Source: Glycine soja (taxonomy: Eukaryota; Streptophyta; Magnoliopsida; Fabales; Fabaceae). From it: DNA of 64,000 nucleotides. Both the position numbers and the translations under genes were made by a program. This document shows, in pieces, positions 48,278 through 58,090 of the stretch (positions are counted from its first letter, which is position 1; each line of letters begins with the position of its first letter). The notes beneath the pieces were generated by a model. It searched no databases and was not told where the DNA came from. It was given only the letters and a program-made list of their open reading frames with translations. The DNA is taken from contig NC_041002.1 of assembly GCF_004193775.1 (NCBI RefSeq), forward strand, positions 38,537,112 through 38,601,111, given 5' to 3'.

Positions 48278-51272
48278 ATGGCTTCTCCACCTGCCTCCCC
48301 TCCTCCTCCTCCTCCTCCTCCTCCTCCTCCTCCTCCTCCTCCTCCTCCTGCTTCTTCGGATGCATCGGCTTCGCCGTCTCCCTGGAAGCGGACACGCAAA
48401 ACCTCACGTCTACGATCGTTGTCTACTAGACCACCTGGTGCTGAGAGACCAGTGGTCCATGTTGATCCTGCTACCGGCAAGGCCGAGATCCCCATAGGAA
48501 GAAATTAAGAACATATTTGGGGATTGTGGCGCATGATAAGGTGGACGTCACCTACGAGAACTGGAAGGAGGTCCCTACTGCTCAGAAGGACCTGATTTGG
48601 GAGGATATTCAGGTATTTTTCTTTTCTTATTTGATTTTGTTTAATTAATAGCCAAAAAATACATTATTGTAACAAATAAACCCTATTTGATGTTGTCAGG
48701 CGTTATTTGAAATCCCAGAGGCTTCTGACAGTAGGACGAAAAGGAACTTACTTCAAACCGTGGACGAGAGATGGAGGCAGTTTAAATCAGACCTCACGAG
48801 GAAATGGGCCCTTGCAGCTGATCAGGACGGTGTGGAGAAATACGGCATCAGCAAGGAAAAATGAGCCCAGTTTTGCCAGACTCGCAGAGACCCTTCTTGG
48901 GAGGTATGTTCCTTGCCGTTTAAGTTGTTTTTCAAAAAACATTAACTTGTTATACTTCATTCTAGCAATTTGAAATATTATTGTTTTATTTTTGCAGGAT
49001 GTGCACAAAAAGGCACAGGCCATCCAGAAGCAAAACACTGCCCCCCACGTTTTGTCTCGTGGGGGTTATGACTATTTGGAACAGAAGCTCCTGGCTGAGA
49101 AGACGAAGAAGAAGCTGGAGGAAGCTACACAGTCAGGAAGTGTTGATGGCGCCATCGACCCTCCATCCCCGATCAGACGTCACGTGAAGTGGAAGATGGC
49201 CCGCACGAAGAAAACATGGGAGATGACGACTGAGGCTGCAAAGGAAATCGCTGAGAAGATTGTAAGTCATTTTCAACTAACCATTAGAATTATATTTCAA
49301 TATTTTGTGAATGCCATGTACAACTATGTGTTTTCTGTGCAGGATTCCTTTGAGGAGCAGGCGACACAGGGATCCTTTGTCCCCCATGGACGTCAGGATG
49401 TTCTCACCACTGCTATTGGACGTCCAAAACACCCTGGACGTGTCCGTGTTGCTGGAGTCGGTGTCACCATCAAGCAATACTTTGGATCGGCTCCACGGAC
49501 GTCCCACAGCTCTTCCTCCCTGCCTCCTGAAAAATTGTAGCAGCTGACCCAGCAAATCAGGGACCAGCTAGAGGAGTCCATCACAGAAAAAATGACGCGG
49601 CAGCTCATGGCATCCTTCAGCTAGATGCAGTCCCAGATGCAATCTCAGGGACTTGCACTGCCTCTAGAGCCTCTGGTTGGTCCCTCCGGTCCTCGAGTGA
49701 GCACAAAAGGGAGTTATGTTGATCCCTCAAGAAACGATCCTGAGACGGGTGACTCAGATAGGTGCAGCTTGTACATCGAAGCAGATCCTGCTCGCCTGGT
49801 TGCCTTGGGGAGAGTTTATGAGGGATCCACTGTTGTTCATAACACTTCTTTGTTGTCTGGCCAAGTAAAGGTGAGTGTAGAGGAGGTTACAGATGCAGAT
49901 GCTCTAGTTCCTGTAACCACTGATGAGGTTTCCTTAGTGGGGTAGACACTTCACACTTTCCTTGCTTGGCCGACACATCTGGTCAAGTCTTTATCACAAC
50001 AGGTACTTCACTCTTACTATATGTTTCTTCTTTTTAAATTAATTCATTCAGCGTGCCTCAAATTAGACCATTTAACTTTGTTTCATGAACAGGTAGCTAT
50101 GTCTCCGGCAAAACCACCTCTAAAGCCTGATCCGCAGGTCGATGATCCGCTTTATCTTATGACATTGACCATCCCAGAGCTTTTCTTGAGGCCTTATCAG
50201 GTTACATGGGATGCCACCATGTTCGGGGTCTTCAATCCAGATTTCCCGCTCTACATAAAGCACGAAGACCTCTCTGAAATCGCACACGGTGGTCAATGTC
50301 TCAGCATATCAGTGTTACAGTTGTGGATTTTGTAAGTCATTTTATATTACTTTTAATTACCCAAGTTATTGCTTTCAATGCATAAATATTTAACTTTGAC
50401 TTAACATAAACAGGCATCTCACTGAAACAAGTATGCGAGCAAAGAATTCTGATATCTATGGATTCCTCGAGCCACAGTCCATTCAGAGGTCTGGGCAATC
50501 ACAGTTTGAGTTTGAAAGTTACATAAAGACTTGGATGCAGAGTTCAAAACGCAATGTCTATCTTGGAGCCTACCTAAATGGGTAAATCACACAAAATAAC
50601 TGAATTTAATTAATGTTTACTAATATACTAACCCATATTCGTCTCCACTGCAGTGGACACTGGCAGATGGTGGTCATCCTGCCCAAGGAACACCTAGTTG
50701 TCTGGTTTTGTTCATTGCATAACATGCCAGACAACTACCTTAAGGGGATTATTAACATGTTAGTGTTCTTTCCAATACATTTGCATTGAAATACCTCAAC
50801 AACACCACTTTTTAATTGTTACTCGCATGGAACAGTGCTTTAAAAGGTCTTGATGATGCTCCACAGCCTAAATCAAAGGCTCCTGCTAGGTGGATTGTCG
50901 TCAAGGTATGTCATTTACATAAAACTTCCACTTATATATATTTCTTATGTGTCTGTACACTAGTTGTTTAATTAATATCCAAATTTCATTATGTATTTAG
51001 TGTAATAGACAAAAAGGAAGTACTGAGTGCGGCTACTATGTCATGCACTGGATGTCCACCATCATTTTATGACTTTTTAGGAAAACTGGAAAGCGGTACG
51101 TTTATTTCAAACAAATTCGATTTTTTTATAATTTGTATTACATTATTAACTTATTATTATTTATTTCATCATGCAGTATTTTAACGATCCTAGACCATTG
51201 GAGCCAGAGAGATTAAAGGCGTTGCGGATCCAGTGGACACAGTATTATCTCCGAGTTAGAGATCAGACCTAG
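48278..51272 (+). pseudogene. TNPA-like (Ptta/En/Spm) plus Ulp1/C48-like CACTA gene, 10 exons, disabled
   Basis: Exons by AG/GT and phase: 48,278-48,612, 48,700-48,903, 48,998-49,261, 49,343-50,002, 50,093-50,331, 50,414-50,581, 50,654-50,758, 50,836-50,905, 51,001-51,095 and 51,177-51,272 (TAG). Exon 1 has a polyproline tract coded by (TCC)n. Exons 1-4 hold the plant transposase region (YENWKEVPTAQKDLIWEDIQ, HVLSRGGYDYLEQKL). Exons 5-10 resemble the Ulp1/C48 cysteine protease C-terminal domain, with GHWQM (His) and TECGYYVMHW (Cys). Where Ulp1 has Asp the sequence reads VVWFCSLHN. Lesions: a frameshift near 48,488; TGA for Trp at about 48,862; TAGs near 49,538, 49,622 and 49,943; TGA near 51,070; a 1-bp loss near 51,082. 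In En/Spm, TNPA binds the subterminal repeats. This copy cannot make a full protein. Confidence 0.85.
48299..48349. repeat. (TCC)n microsatellite inside exon 1 of the TNPA-like gene
   Basis: About 17 TCC/CTC triplets encoding a polyproline run. Length is likely variable between individuals. Confidence 0.95.
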
Positions 51273-51530
51273 GATTTAGGGACATTCAGTTTAGCTTAGT
51301 TTACTTTAGTTTAACATTTTTGGCATTTCCTATGTAATTTGAACATTGAATTCATTTGTTGATTGTTGTTTATAATAAATCAATTATTCGATGTTTATTA
51401 TGATTAAAACTGCTTCAAAGCAGAATAAAATGTTTATTTGCTGTGAATTGGGTTTGGAATTGCATTTTACAGGTACAAATTTGGGATTATTGTAAAAATA
51501 GAAAGTTTATATAAAAAAAAAAACTTGCAA

Positions 51531-52102
51531 ACAACATCGGTTATTAACAAAAACCGATGTTAATATAGTAAACAACATCGATTATTTACAAAAACCGATG
51601 TCAACATGCACCTTAACATCGGTTATATTAGAAAATCGATGTCAACGTTTACATATTAACATCGGTTATTTATACATAATCGATGCTAACGTTTGTATAT
51701 TAACATCGGTTATCTATAAATAATCGATGTTATATACAAAGAACTACAACAAAATAAGTGTATGCATCATCAACGTTGACATCGGTTTTCTACTGAAATC
51801 GATGTTAATGTAATAGAAAACCGATGTTAATATATTACATTAACATTTGTTTTGCTAGAGAATCGATGTCAATCTATAACATTAACATCGGTTTTACTAC
51901 AAAATCGATGTCAACATTCGTCATGCATACACTATTTTTTGCTGTAGTTCATTGTGTATAACATCGGGTATTTAGAAAATCGATGTTATCGTATTTATGT
52001 TAACATCGGTTTTTTAAAACCGATGTTAACAATAATACATTCAACATCGATACTTTCAACATCGGTTTTAGAACCGATGTAGAATGCCCTAAATAACCAA
52101 TG
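51531..52102. repeat. Right subterminal repeats of the large CACTA element
   Basis: More than fifteen half-sites of ACATCGGTT or ACCGATGT and close variants (AATCGATGT), often paired as palindromes with 3-8 bp spacers such as ATTAACAA or TTATACAT. They match the left-end array and are the expected TNPA-binding region. Confidence 0.9.
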
Positions 52103-52129
52103 TTGAAAGTATAATTTCTAATAGTGATA

Positions 52130-52298
52130 ACACAAAAAATAAAATAAAATAATAATCTAAATTAAGAAAATCTCAAAAGTCACTCTTTTAATGATTAGAA
52201 AGGTCACCAAGAGTAAATATAGGTCCATTTTCAATTATAAAAATGATTCAACAAGTTCAAATAAAGTTGATTAATTAGTTATCGAAGCCAAGTATAGA
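52130..52298. other. Host DNA between the two CACTA elements
   Basis: An AT-rich spacer with no visible feature. It starts after the ATA target duplication of the first element and ends with AGA, the target duplication of the second. Confidence 0.7.
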
Positions 52299-52318
52299 CA
52301 CTACTAAAAAAGCTACAA

Positions 52319-52515
52319 TTTACGACGTTGATTCTAAATCGGTTCTAGAGAACCGTCTTAAAAAGGTTCGTGGTGGCATTTTTGTAATAAAATGAAATAT
52401 AACAACGACATTTGTGAAGAACCGACTTTGATGAGGTATGCGAAATGGCGAAATGGTAATTTTGTATTCTGGTACAAAGACGGTTTTGTCCAAAAAACCA
52501 TCTTTGTTAGGTTAA
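52319..52515. repeat. Left subterminal repeats of the second CACTA element
   Basis: Copies of CGGTTCTAGAGAACCGTCTT, GAAGAACCGACTTTG and AAGACGGTTTTG with nearby complements. Sparser than at the right end. Confidence 0.8.
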
Positions 52516-52555
52516 TATCTCGTTCATATATATTGGATAGTACTCAGTACTATTG

Positions 52556-53010
52556 CTAACCCGAGAAACCCTAGCTAGCTGCCGCGCGTGCTCCCGCTCT
52601 GCCTTTGGTTCCATTTCCTCCGCGCAGGAAGGCCAGCTCTGTGGCGGTTCTCGTAAGCTGCTGCTTCAACTGCTTCCCGATGAAATCTTCCTTCCTTGAC
52701 CTCTCCATGGAGAACAAATCGACGTCTCCCTCGGAACGAGAACGAACGAGAACTAAATGAAGAGAGGAGTACGTGCCCTGTTTTTTTGTGTTCCGAAATA
52801 GAGGAATATGAAGGTGGAACAGTAACCGGCAAGGAAGTAGTTAAAAACAGGGATTGGGAGATGAATGAAAGTGCCTGTCGATTGAATTTTTCATTTTCGT
52901 TTTTGTTTGGTTTGATGCTGATTTTTTTTTATTTGTGGTTGCGTTTCTATTTGGGATTCGCTGATTATACTAAGTATTTTTATAGAATGGTTAGGTAGAG
53001 ATTTTCCTTC
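52556..53010. other. GC-richer block resembling a captured gene 5' end
   Basis: Starts with AACCCGAGAAACCCTAGC, typical of plant 5' leaders, and is markedly GC-richer than its surroundings. Short open frames exist on both strands (52,696-52,998 plus; 52,832-52,575 minus), but neither gives a recognisable protein. Probably captured exon and leader sequence. Confidence 0.4.
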
Positions 53011-53491
53011 GTTGATATTATTGTGATTAATTGTGCTTGGAAGGTTGTGCAGATCTAATTCCAAAGCTGGAAGGTTGTGCCATGTGCACTTGTGCAGTTT
53101 TGATTTGATCCTAGCATGTTATACATGGATAGGGACGATTCTGCAATACCCCTTAATACCTCTATTAGATACTCATATTTTCAGGTGATGTTGACATAAA
53201 TATGATCAAATTAGTTACCAATTTACAGTTCTAAAGTATTGTAACAATTACATAACTGATCTAGCATTTGCTTTATATTTATCTCTCATAACATAAAGTT
53301 ATCATGCACTTTGGTAATTAACAAAGGAAAATGGTAAACGTACAGTCTTGCATTTGCTTTATATTTATTTTCTTTTTGAGGAATCTTCCTACTTCAATTA
53401 TGCTGATGCTGAGATCTTTCAATTGATTGTAGTTTCTTTTATATTTACAATTTATTTTTTTTCTCTCTTATTTCTATGTTAAATTTATTAG

Positions 53492-53838
53492 GTTACATCC
53501 ACGCACTATACCATAGAGGCCCAAAAGGAGCATTACAAATTCAAGAAACTGGAGAATTATATGGTAAATATATCATAAAAGTTTTAGCAGATTTTTTAGT
53601 TCATTATATTTCTCTTTTAGTATGCTGGTGAAAATTTGTTAGATGGTTGGAAGAAGCTTGAAATTTAGACTTGCTACCTATTTTGTAATAATGATAAATG
53701 TTGTTGCTTAGCTCTTGTTTCAAACTTTGTTTGCTCGCTCAGGTTTTGCCAAATATGGCTTCAATAGAAGATACCAATGCCATTTCATACAATCTTTGTG
53801 GTTTGGTTAGGATGGCTAGTGGTGATCTGAAAGTGAAG
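53492..53838 (+). pseudogene. Two captured exons of an unidentified gene
   Basis: 53,492-53,563 (24 codons: VTSTHYTIEAQKEHYKFKKL, then ENYM) and 53,743-53,838 (32 codons: VLPNMASIEDTNAISYNLCG, then LVRMASGDLKVK). Both have AG acceptors and GT donors and are exact multiples of three in the same phase, which is strong evidence of a real gene. The family was not recognised. Confidence 0.55.
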
Positions 53839-54126
53839 GTATGCATCTCTTCTTCATGTAATTATTTTAGTAACAATTTCATGTTAAAATTAAAGTTGGT
53901 CTTTTCTATCTTTTGGTCACAAGCTTTGAGAGTGAAGTTCTGAACCTGGGAACTAAAAAAATTTGTGATATATTTTTATGGTTGTCAACAATAGATCAAC
54001 TGAATTTGAGATCCCAAAATGCATTAACCATATATTAGCAAAAATCGGATAATATAAATGGGATAGCCAGATAAAAAATTACTATTGATTTTGTAGGCAA
54101 ATACTCATGAGCTTTAATGTAAATAG

Positions 54127-54127
<1 letters not shown>

Positions 54128-54200
<73 letters not shown>
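54128..54200. repeat. (AT)n microsatellite
   Basis: About 36 TA units inside the second CACTA element. The rest of 53,839-55,609 is AT-rich and non-coding. A sentence-like duplicate (ATTAATTAAGTTGAACCTTT, then CAAGATTCAAATTAATAAAG) occurs at about 55,139 and again at about 55,303. Confidence 0.95.
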
Positions 54201-54203
<3 letters not shown>

Positions 54204-55609
54204 AAAGAATTTTAATTTGTTAAAAAGAACTATGAATATATTTTTAGTTTACTTTTAAAAGTGTTTGTCCAACGATAATATATATGGGTGGGTTTGTTTA
54301 AATTTAGTTCTTGAAATGGACCCATTTTGGACTTATAATTCATTTTAAATGGACCCATCTTGGACTTATAAATGAACTTGGGTGTGTACGTACAGATATG
54401 GTGAGTATTGGAGTGGAGGATTGCACACTTGTTGGAAAATTGATGAAGATAAAATGTGCTTAGCTAAGAACATATTGTCAACGGAGTTAAAAAAATGCTC
54501 TTTTATTAAATAAAAATTATAAAAAAATTACAAAATTATAAATAAGATTTATTAAATAAAGAGTAAGACTTGTACACTTTTATAATTTTTAATAAATTTT
54601 AGTGAATATATTAGAAAATGTTATTAGGATTTCTTATTATAATTGTGGTGTTTCACAACATCAACTGATAAATAGGGTGACCGCAGACATGACATGATAT
54701 TAGGAGTATTTTTCTTTCTTCATTATCTTTTTATTATGAAATTCAATATATGTAGATGCGATCTAACATCCAATTGCATGGCTACCAATTGCCATGTCCC
54801 AGTTAATTTTTACTCCATATCTTTGTGTTCCTATGTAGTTCTCTTGAAAATTTGGTGTTACAAATCAAAACCCACAATTATTAATAAACAAAATTTACAT
54901 ACAAATTTTTAGACGTTTTTCAAATTATTCTTTAATCGGAAATAAAAGTTTACATTAAATATTATATATGTTACTGAAACGAAATTTTAATTATGATTGA
55001 ACAACATAACCAAAAACACTTAAAATAAGTACATCTAACTTTTCTCCATTATTTATCTACTGACTTTATAAATTACGTACATTAAAAATTTTCTTCATTA
55101 ATACAGTAATCTACTTGCTTTTCTATAATTGTTTCTATCATTAATTAAGTTGAACCTTTCAAGATTCAAATTAATAAAGTTCCTTGCTTCCTCCTAATTA
55201 ACCTCACTTCTTTTGCACGAGGTGGGAAGGAATAAGATCATGCGTGTAGGTTATGTTTTCTAAAATAAAAATTGTGTATGTTATTTTAAATTGAAACTAT
55301 CATTAATTAAGTTGAACCTTTCAAGATTCAAATTAATAAAGTTCCTTGCTTCCCCCCTAATTAACCTCACTTCTCAACCTTCAATTTCTCTCTCTAATTG
55401 CAGTGTGAACCTCGATTTGGTTCAATTTCACTTGCTAGCTTTTTAATTGCTTCGGTTTCACTTTCACTTTAGAACTTCGATTTTACTTACGGACTTTTGA
55501 ATTGCTTTGGTTTAACTTGCGACCTTTTGAATTGCTTCGATTTGGCTTGCGAACTTTTGAACTGCGTGGATTTATTTCACTTGTGAACTTCTAATTGCTT
55601 CGATTTCAG

Positions 55610-55859
55610 AGTTTCTCCGCCGTGGTGGGACCTAACGGGAGCGGGAAGAGCAACGTCATCGATGCGATGCTGTTTGTGTTCGGGAAGCGAGCCAAGCAGG
55701 TGTGATTGTAGAATGTTCTAGAAACTAATGAGTGTTTTGGAATTGGAGTGTTCTTTTTATTTTTTTAAATGTTTTTTTTTTTAAATTTGGAAACTGATGT
55801 GGTTGTTGCAGATGCGGCTGAACAAAGTTTCGGAGTTAATACACAATTCCACCAATCAC
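55610..55859 (+). pseudogene. SMC4: Captured SMC4 fragment (condensin ATPase head, Walker A)
   Basis: Exon 55,610-55,699 encodes [20 protein letters not shown] and then [10 protein letters not shown], and ends at a GTGTGA donor. Exon 55,812-55,859 encodes MRLNKVSELIHNSTNH and runs into TGA at 55,860. GPNGSGKS is the Walker A loop of SMC ATPases. RAKQMRLNKVSELIHNS is diagnostic for SMC4, the condensin subunit that compacts mitotic chromosomes. Only about 46 of roughly 1,240 residues are present. The intron is kept, so this is a DNA-level capture. The second exon is cut inside its normal length. Confidence 0.92.
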
Positions 55860-56048
55860 TGATGTGGTTATTTTTTTAAGTGTTTGAGCTTTTGTTTAAT
55901 TATTTTTTATGTTTATTATTATTATCATTAAAATGACACCCTTTTTAGCTTTTCTTTTTTGCTTTCAAGAATTTACAAAGTGAAAAATGCTGCATTGAAA
56001 ACATATCAACTGAAAATGAAAATAAACCACAAACCATAGGCACCAGAA

Positions 56049-56221
56049 ATGATACAAAAGGAATTTCTAAAACAAACTCATGTACAAACTCACTTTTCCA
56101 AAACAGGGAACCAGGTAAACTTGGGAACCACACGAGATCAAATTATGTCCGAGAGAAAAAGGAGACAGCTAATGGCTGAGAGATTCATAGCGTTTTCATC
56201 TATTATACCTGGCTTGAAGGT
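56049..56221 (+). pseudogene. Captured bHLH transcription factor fragment (bHLH18/25-like)
   Basis: The open stretch ends in TTRDQIMSERKRRQLMAERF and IAFSSIIPGLK before a GTCAGT donor at about 56,219. This is the basic region and first helix of a bHLH domain, with the E-R DNA-contact pair in SERKRR. The wording is closest to the plant bHLH18/19/25 group, where the exon also ends after PGLK. Upstream residues (HFSKTGNQVNLGTT) fit the linker of that group. The second helix is absent. It follows the SMC4 piece within the same CACTA element, on the same strand. Confidence 0.82.
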
Positions 56222-57460
56222 CAGTGCTTAAATCTCTGCATCACTCTGTAGTATTATTTTATCGTTAAACACTTCAAAATACAATATTTCTATGGAAAAT
56301 GTTTCCAATTTTTTGCCTGTGATCCAAGGTAGAAGGATGACAAATAGAGAGGTAAAAATAAAAGAATGAGGGGAAATTGTAGGTTGATGGATATGTAGTG
56401 AAAAAAAATAAGGTTAGAAATAATTTGTAAGAGAAGTTGCTGGGTGAATAAAATAGTGTAGAAAGATTGAGAGACGGATAAAAAAAATAAAAGAGATCCA
56501 GAGTAATAGATACCGAAAGTATATGCTTAGTAATAATTGAGCTGGGTTAGGCTAAGTTTGACTAGTTTAACACCTAACTGAAAGTTATTGGTTTTAACTT
56601 TCTATAGTTTCTCAATTGGCCTTAAGCATTATTTGTTAGCGAACATTTTTAACCAAATTAACAAATTAATATTTGATAATAAAAAGAAATAAAACTTGCA
56701 TATCTTTAATTTACAATCACACACTGCATTCCTATGTATAAAATAATTTTTTAACGAAAAAATAGAATTTTTAATGCAATGATAACTTTTTAAGACAAAA
56801 ATGGCTTAATAAGCAAAATTTGGACAAATTTTCTGTATTTTGCTCGTTTGTAATAATTTTTTTAGAGTTATCTTATGAGATATATAAGTATATTTGGCAG
56901 GTTTTTGAAAAAACTTATTAAAATAGGTAGTTTAACGTTTGTTTATAATTTATTTTCAATTTAATTAAGTTTAAATAAACTTTTTAATATAAGTGAAAAA
57001 TAGTTCGTAACTTATAAGCTTAGTTACAATTTTTTGTCTCAAAATTTGAATCAATCAAATTCAATATCAATACAAAATTAAATGGGGTTAGGTGGGGAAT
57101 GATTTAAATATTCTTAATGGAACTCTTATTAAACAATAATGATGGTATTATATCCGATTAATGTTCTTATCTTTGCATTGCATATATATATAGTCGTAAT
57201 TAATCATATTGCAACATTCAGGTACTGTCATTTAAATTCTAAGTCTGCATTGTATTAGATGTGTTGTTGTTGCTGGATGTATTGGTTACATATTAGTGTT
57301 ATCTATAAATTCAATGATTTTATAATTGTTGAAATCATTTTATATGTCTACAAATTGTATGTTTATTATGTAATTAAATCATTTTATAATTGTTTAAATT
57401 TTGTTACACTATGTAATTAAAAGTAACAGCTTTTAAAGCTACCAGCCAACACAAAAAAAA
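56222..57460. other. AT-rich interior of the second CACTA element
   Basis: No coding sequence identified. It could include intron sequence of the captured bHLH gene just right of its donor. Confidence 0.5.
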
Positions 57461-57463
57461 TAG

Positions 57464-57905
57464 TTATCTAAGACGGTTCTAACAGAACCGTCGTAGTATA
57501 TCTTAAAAACTAAGGCGGTCATGTGAATAACCGTCATAGAATTTCAACAGCAAAAATGCTATTCTAAGATGGTTATCTGAATAACCGTCTTAATTTCTAG
57601 GACATACTACGACGGTTCTTTTAAAACCGTTTTAGAATGTTAAACTTTTTAAGACGGTTGTTGAATAACCGTCTTAGAATTCGCATGTTAATTATGTCAT
57701 TTTAAGACGAGTGTAGAACGTAAACTGTCTTTGTATCTATTATATTTTAAGAGGGTTATTGAATAACCGTCTTAGAAAATGCTACTTTCTATGACGGTTT
57801 ATAAACCGTCGTTATAAATGCATTACGATATTACGACGCTGGCTTCTATGACGGTTCAAAACCGTCGTCAAAGGGCTTAAATAACCGACTTTAAAAACTG
57901 TTATT
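57464..57905. repeat. Right subterminal repeats of the second CACTA element
   Basis: About a dozen half-sites of (A/G)ACGGTT and AACCGTC, mostly as palindromes: GACGGTTCTAACAGAACCGT, GACGGTTGTTGAATAACCGT, GACGGTTTATAAACCGTC and GACGGTTCAAAACCGTC. This is the expected binding array for its cognate TNPA. Confidence 0.9.
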
Positions 57906-57950
57906 ATAGTAGTGAGATAACAAACAATCAATATTGAAAGGGAAAAAAAA

Positions 57951-58090
57951 TCAATACAAATATCTAAGGGCAATACAAAATGCTCAAATAAACTAGTGAA
58001 CTCTGGCATGAACAATACTAATCAATACAAATATCTAAGGGCAATACAAAATGCTCAAATAAACTAGTGAACTCTGGCGTGAACAATACT
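57951..58090. repeat. 71-bp tandem duplication next to the CACTA right end
   Basis: TCAATACAAATATCTAAGGG... runs 57,951-58,021 and again from 58,022, with one visible mismatch (GGCATGAAC against GGCGTGAAC). It begins 34 bp after the AGA target duplication. Confidence 0.95.

Larger units (their letters stand above)
18931..52126 (+). mobile_element. CACTA (En/Spm-type) DNA transposon carrying nested insertions and captured genes
   Basis: Left end CACTACTAAAAAAAAGGC at 18,931. The right end in reverse complement is CACTATTAGAAATTATAC, ending at 52,126. Both sides carry the 3-bp target duplication ATA (18,928-18,930 and 52,127-52,129). The terminal repeats are imperfect after the CACTA core. Both subterminal regions are packed with AACATCGGTT/AACCGATGTT palindromes. 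Inside are TNP2 and TNPA/Ulp1-like transposon genes (plus strand), pieces of four host genes, a complete SIRE1 insertion and a suspect 8.8-kb duplication. Without the last two, the element would be about 15 kb, a normal CACTA size. The transposon genes are broken, so it appears non-autonomous. Confidence 0.93.
52299..57914 (+). mobile_element. Second CACTA element, non-autonomous, gene-capturing (5.6 kb)
   Basis: Left end CACTACTAAAAAAGCTAC at 52,299. The right end in reverse complement is CACTACTATAATAACAG, ending at 57,914. It has a 3-bp target duplication AGA (52,296-52,298 and 57,915-57,917). Its subterminal repeats are AAGACGGTT/AACCGTCTT palindromes, a different motif from its neighbour. 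There is no transposase sequence inside. It carries exon pieces of SMC4, a bHLH factor and an unidentified gene, so it depends on transposase in trans. Confidence 0.9.

Noticed and set aside
48178..48497. ORFs in other frames and on the minus strand over the (TCC)n tract (poly-Gly, poly-Leu, poly-Ser)
   Set aside because: These are shadows of the triplet repeat. The polyproline frame starting at 48,278 continues into the recognised TNPA-like sequence.
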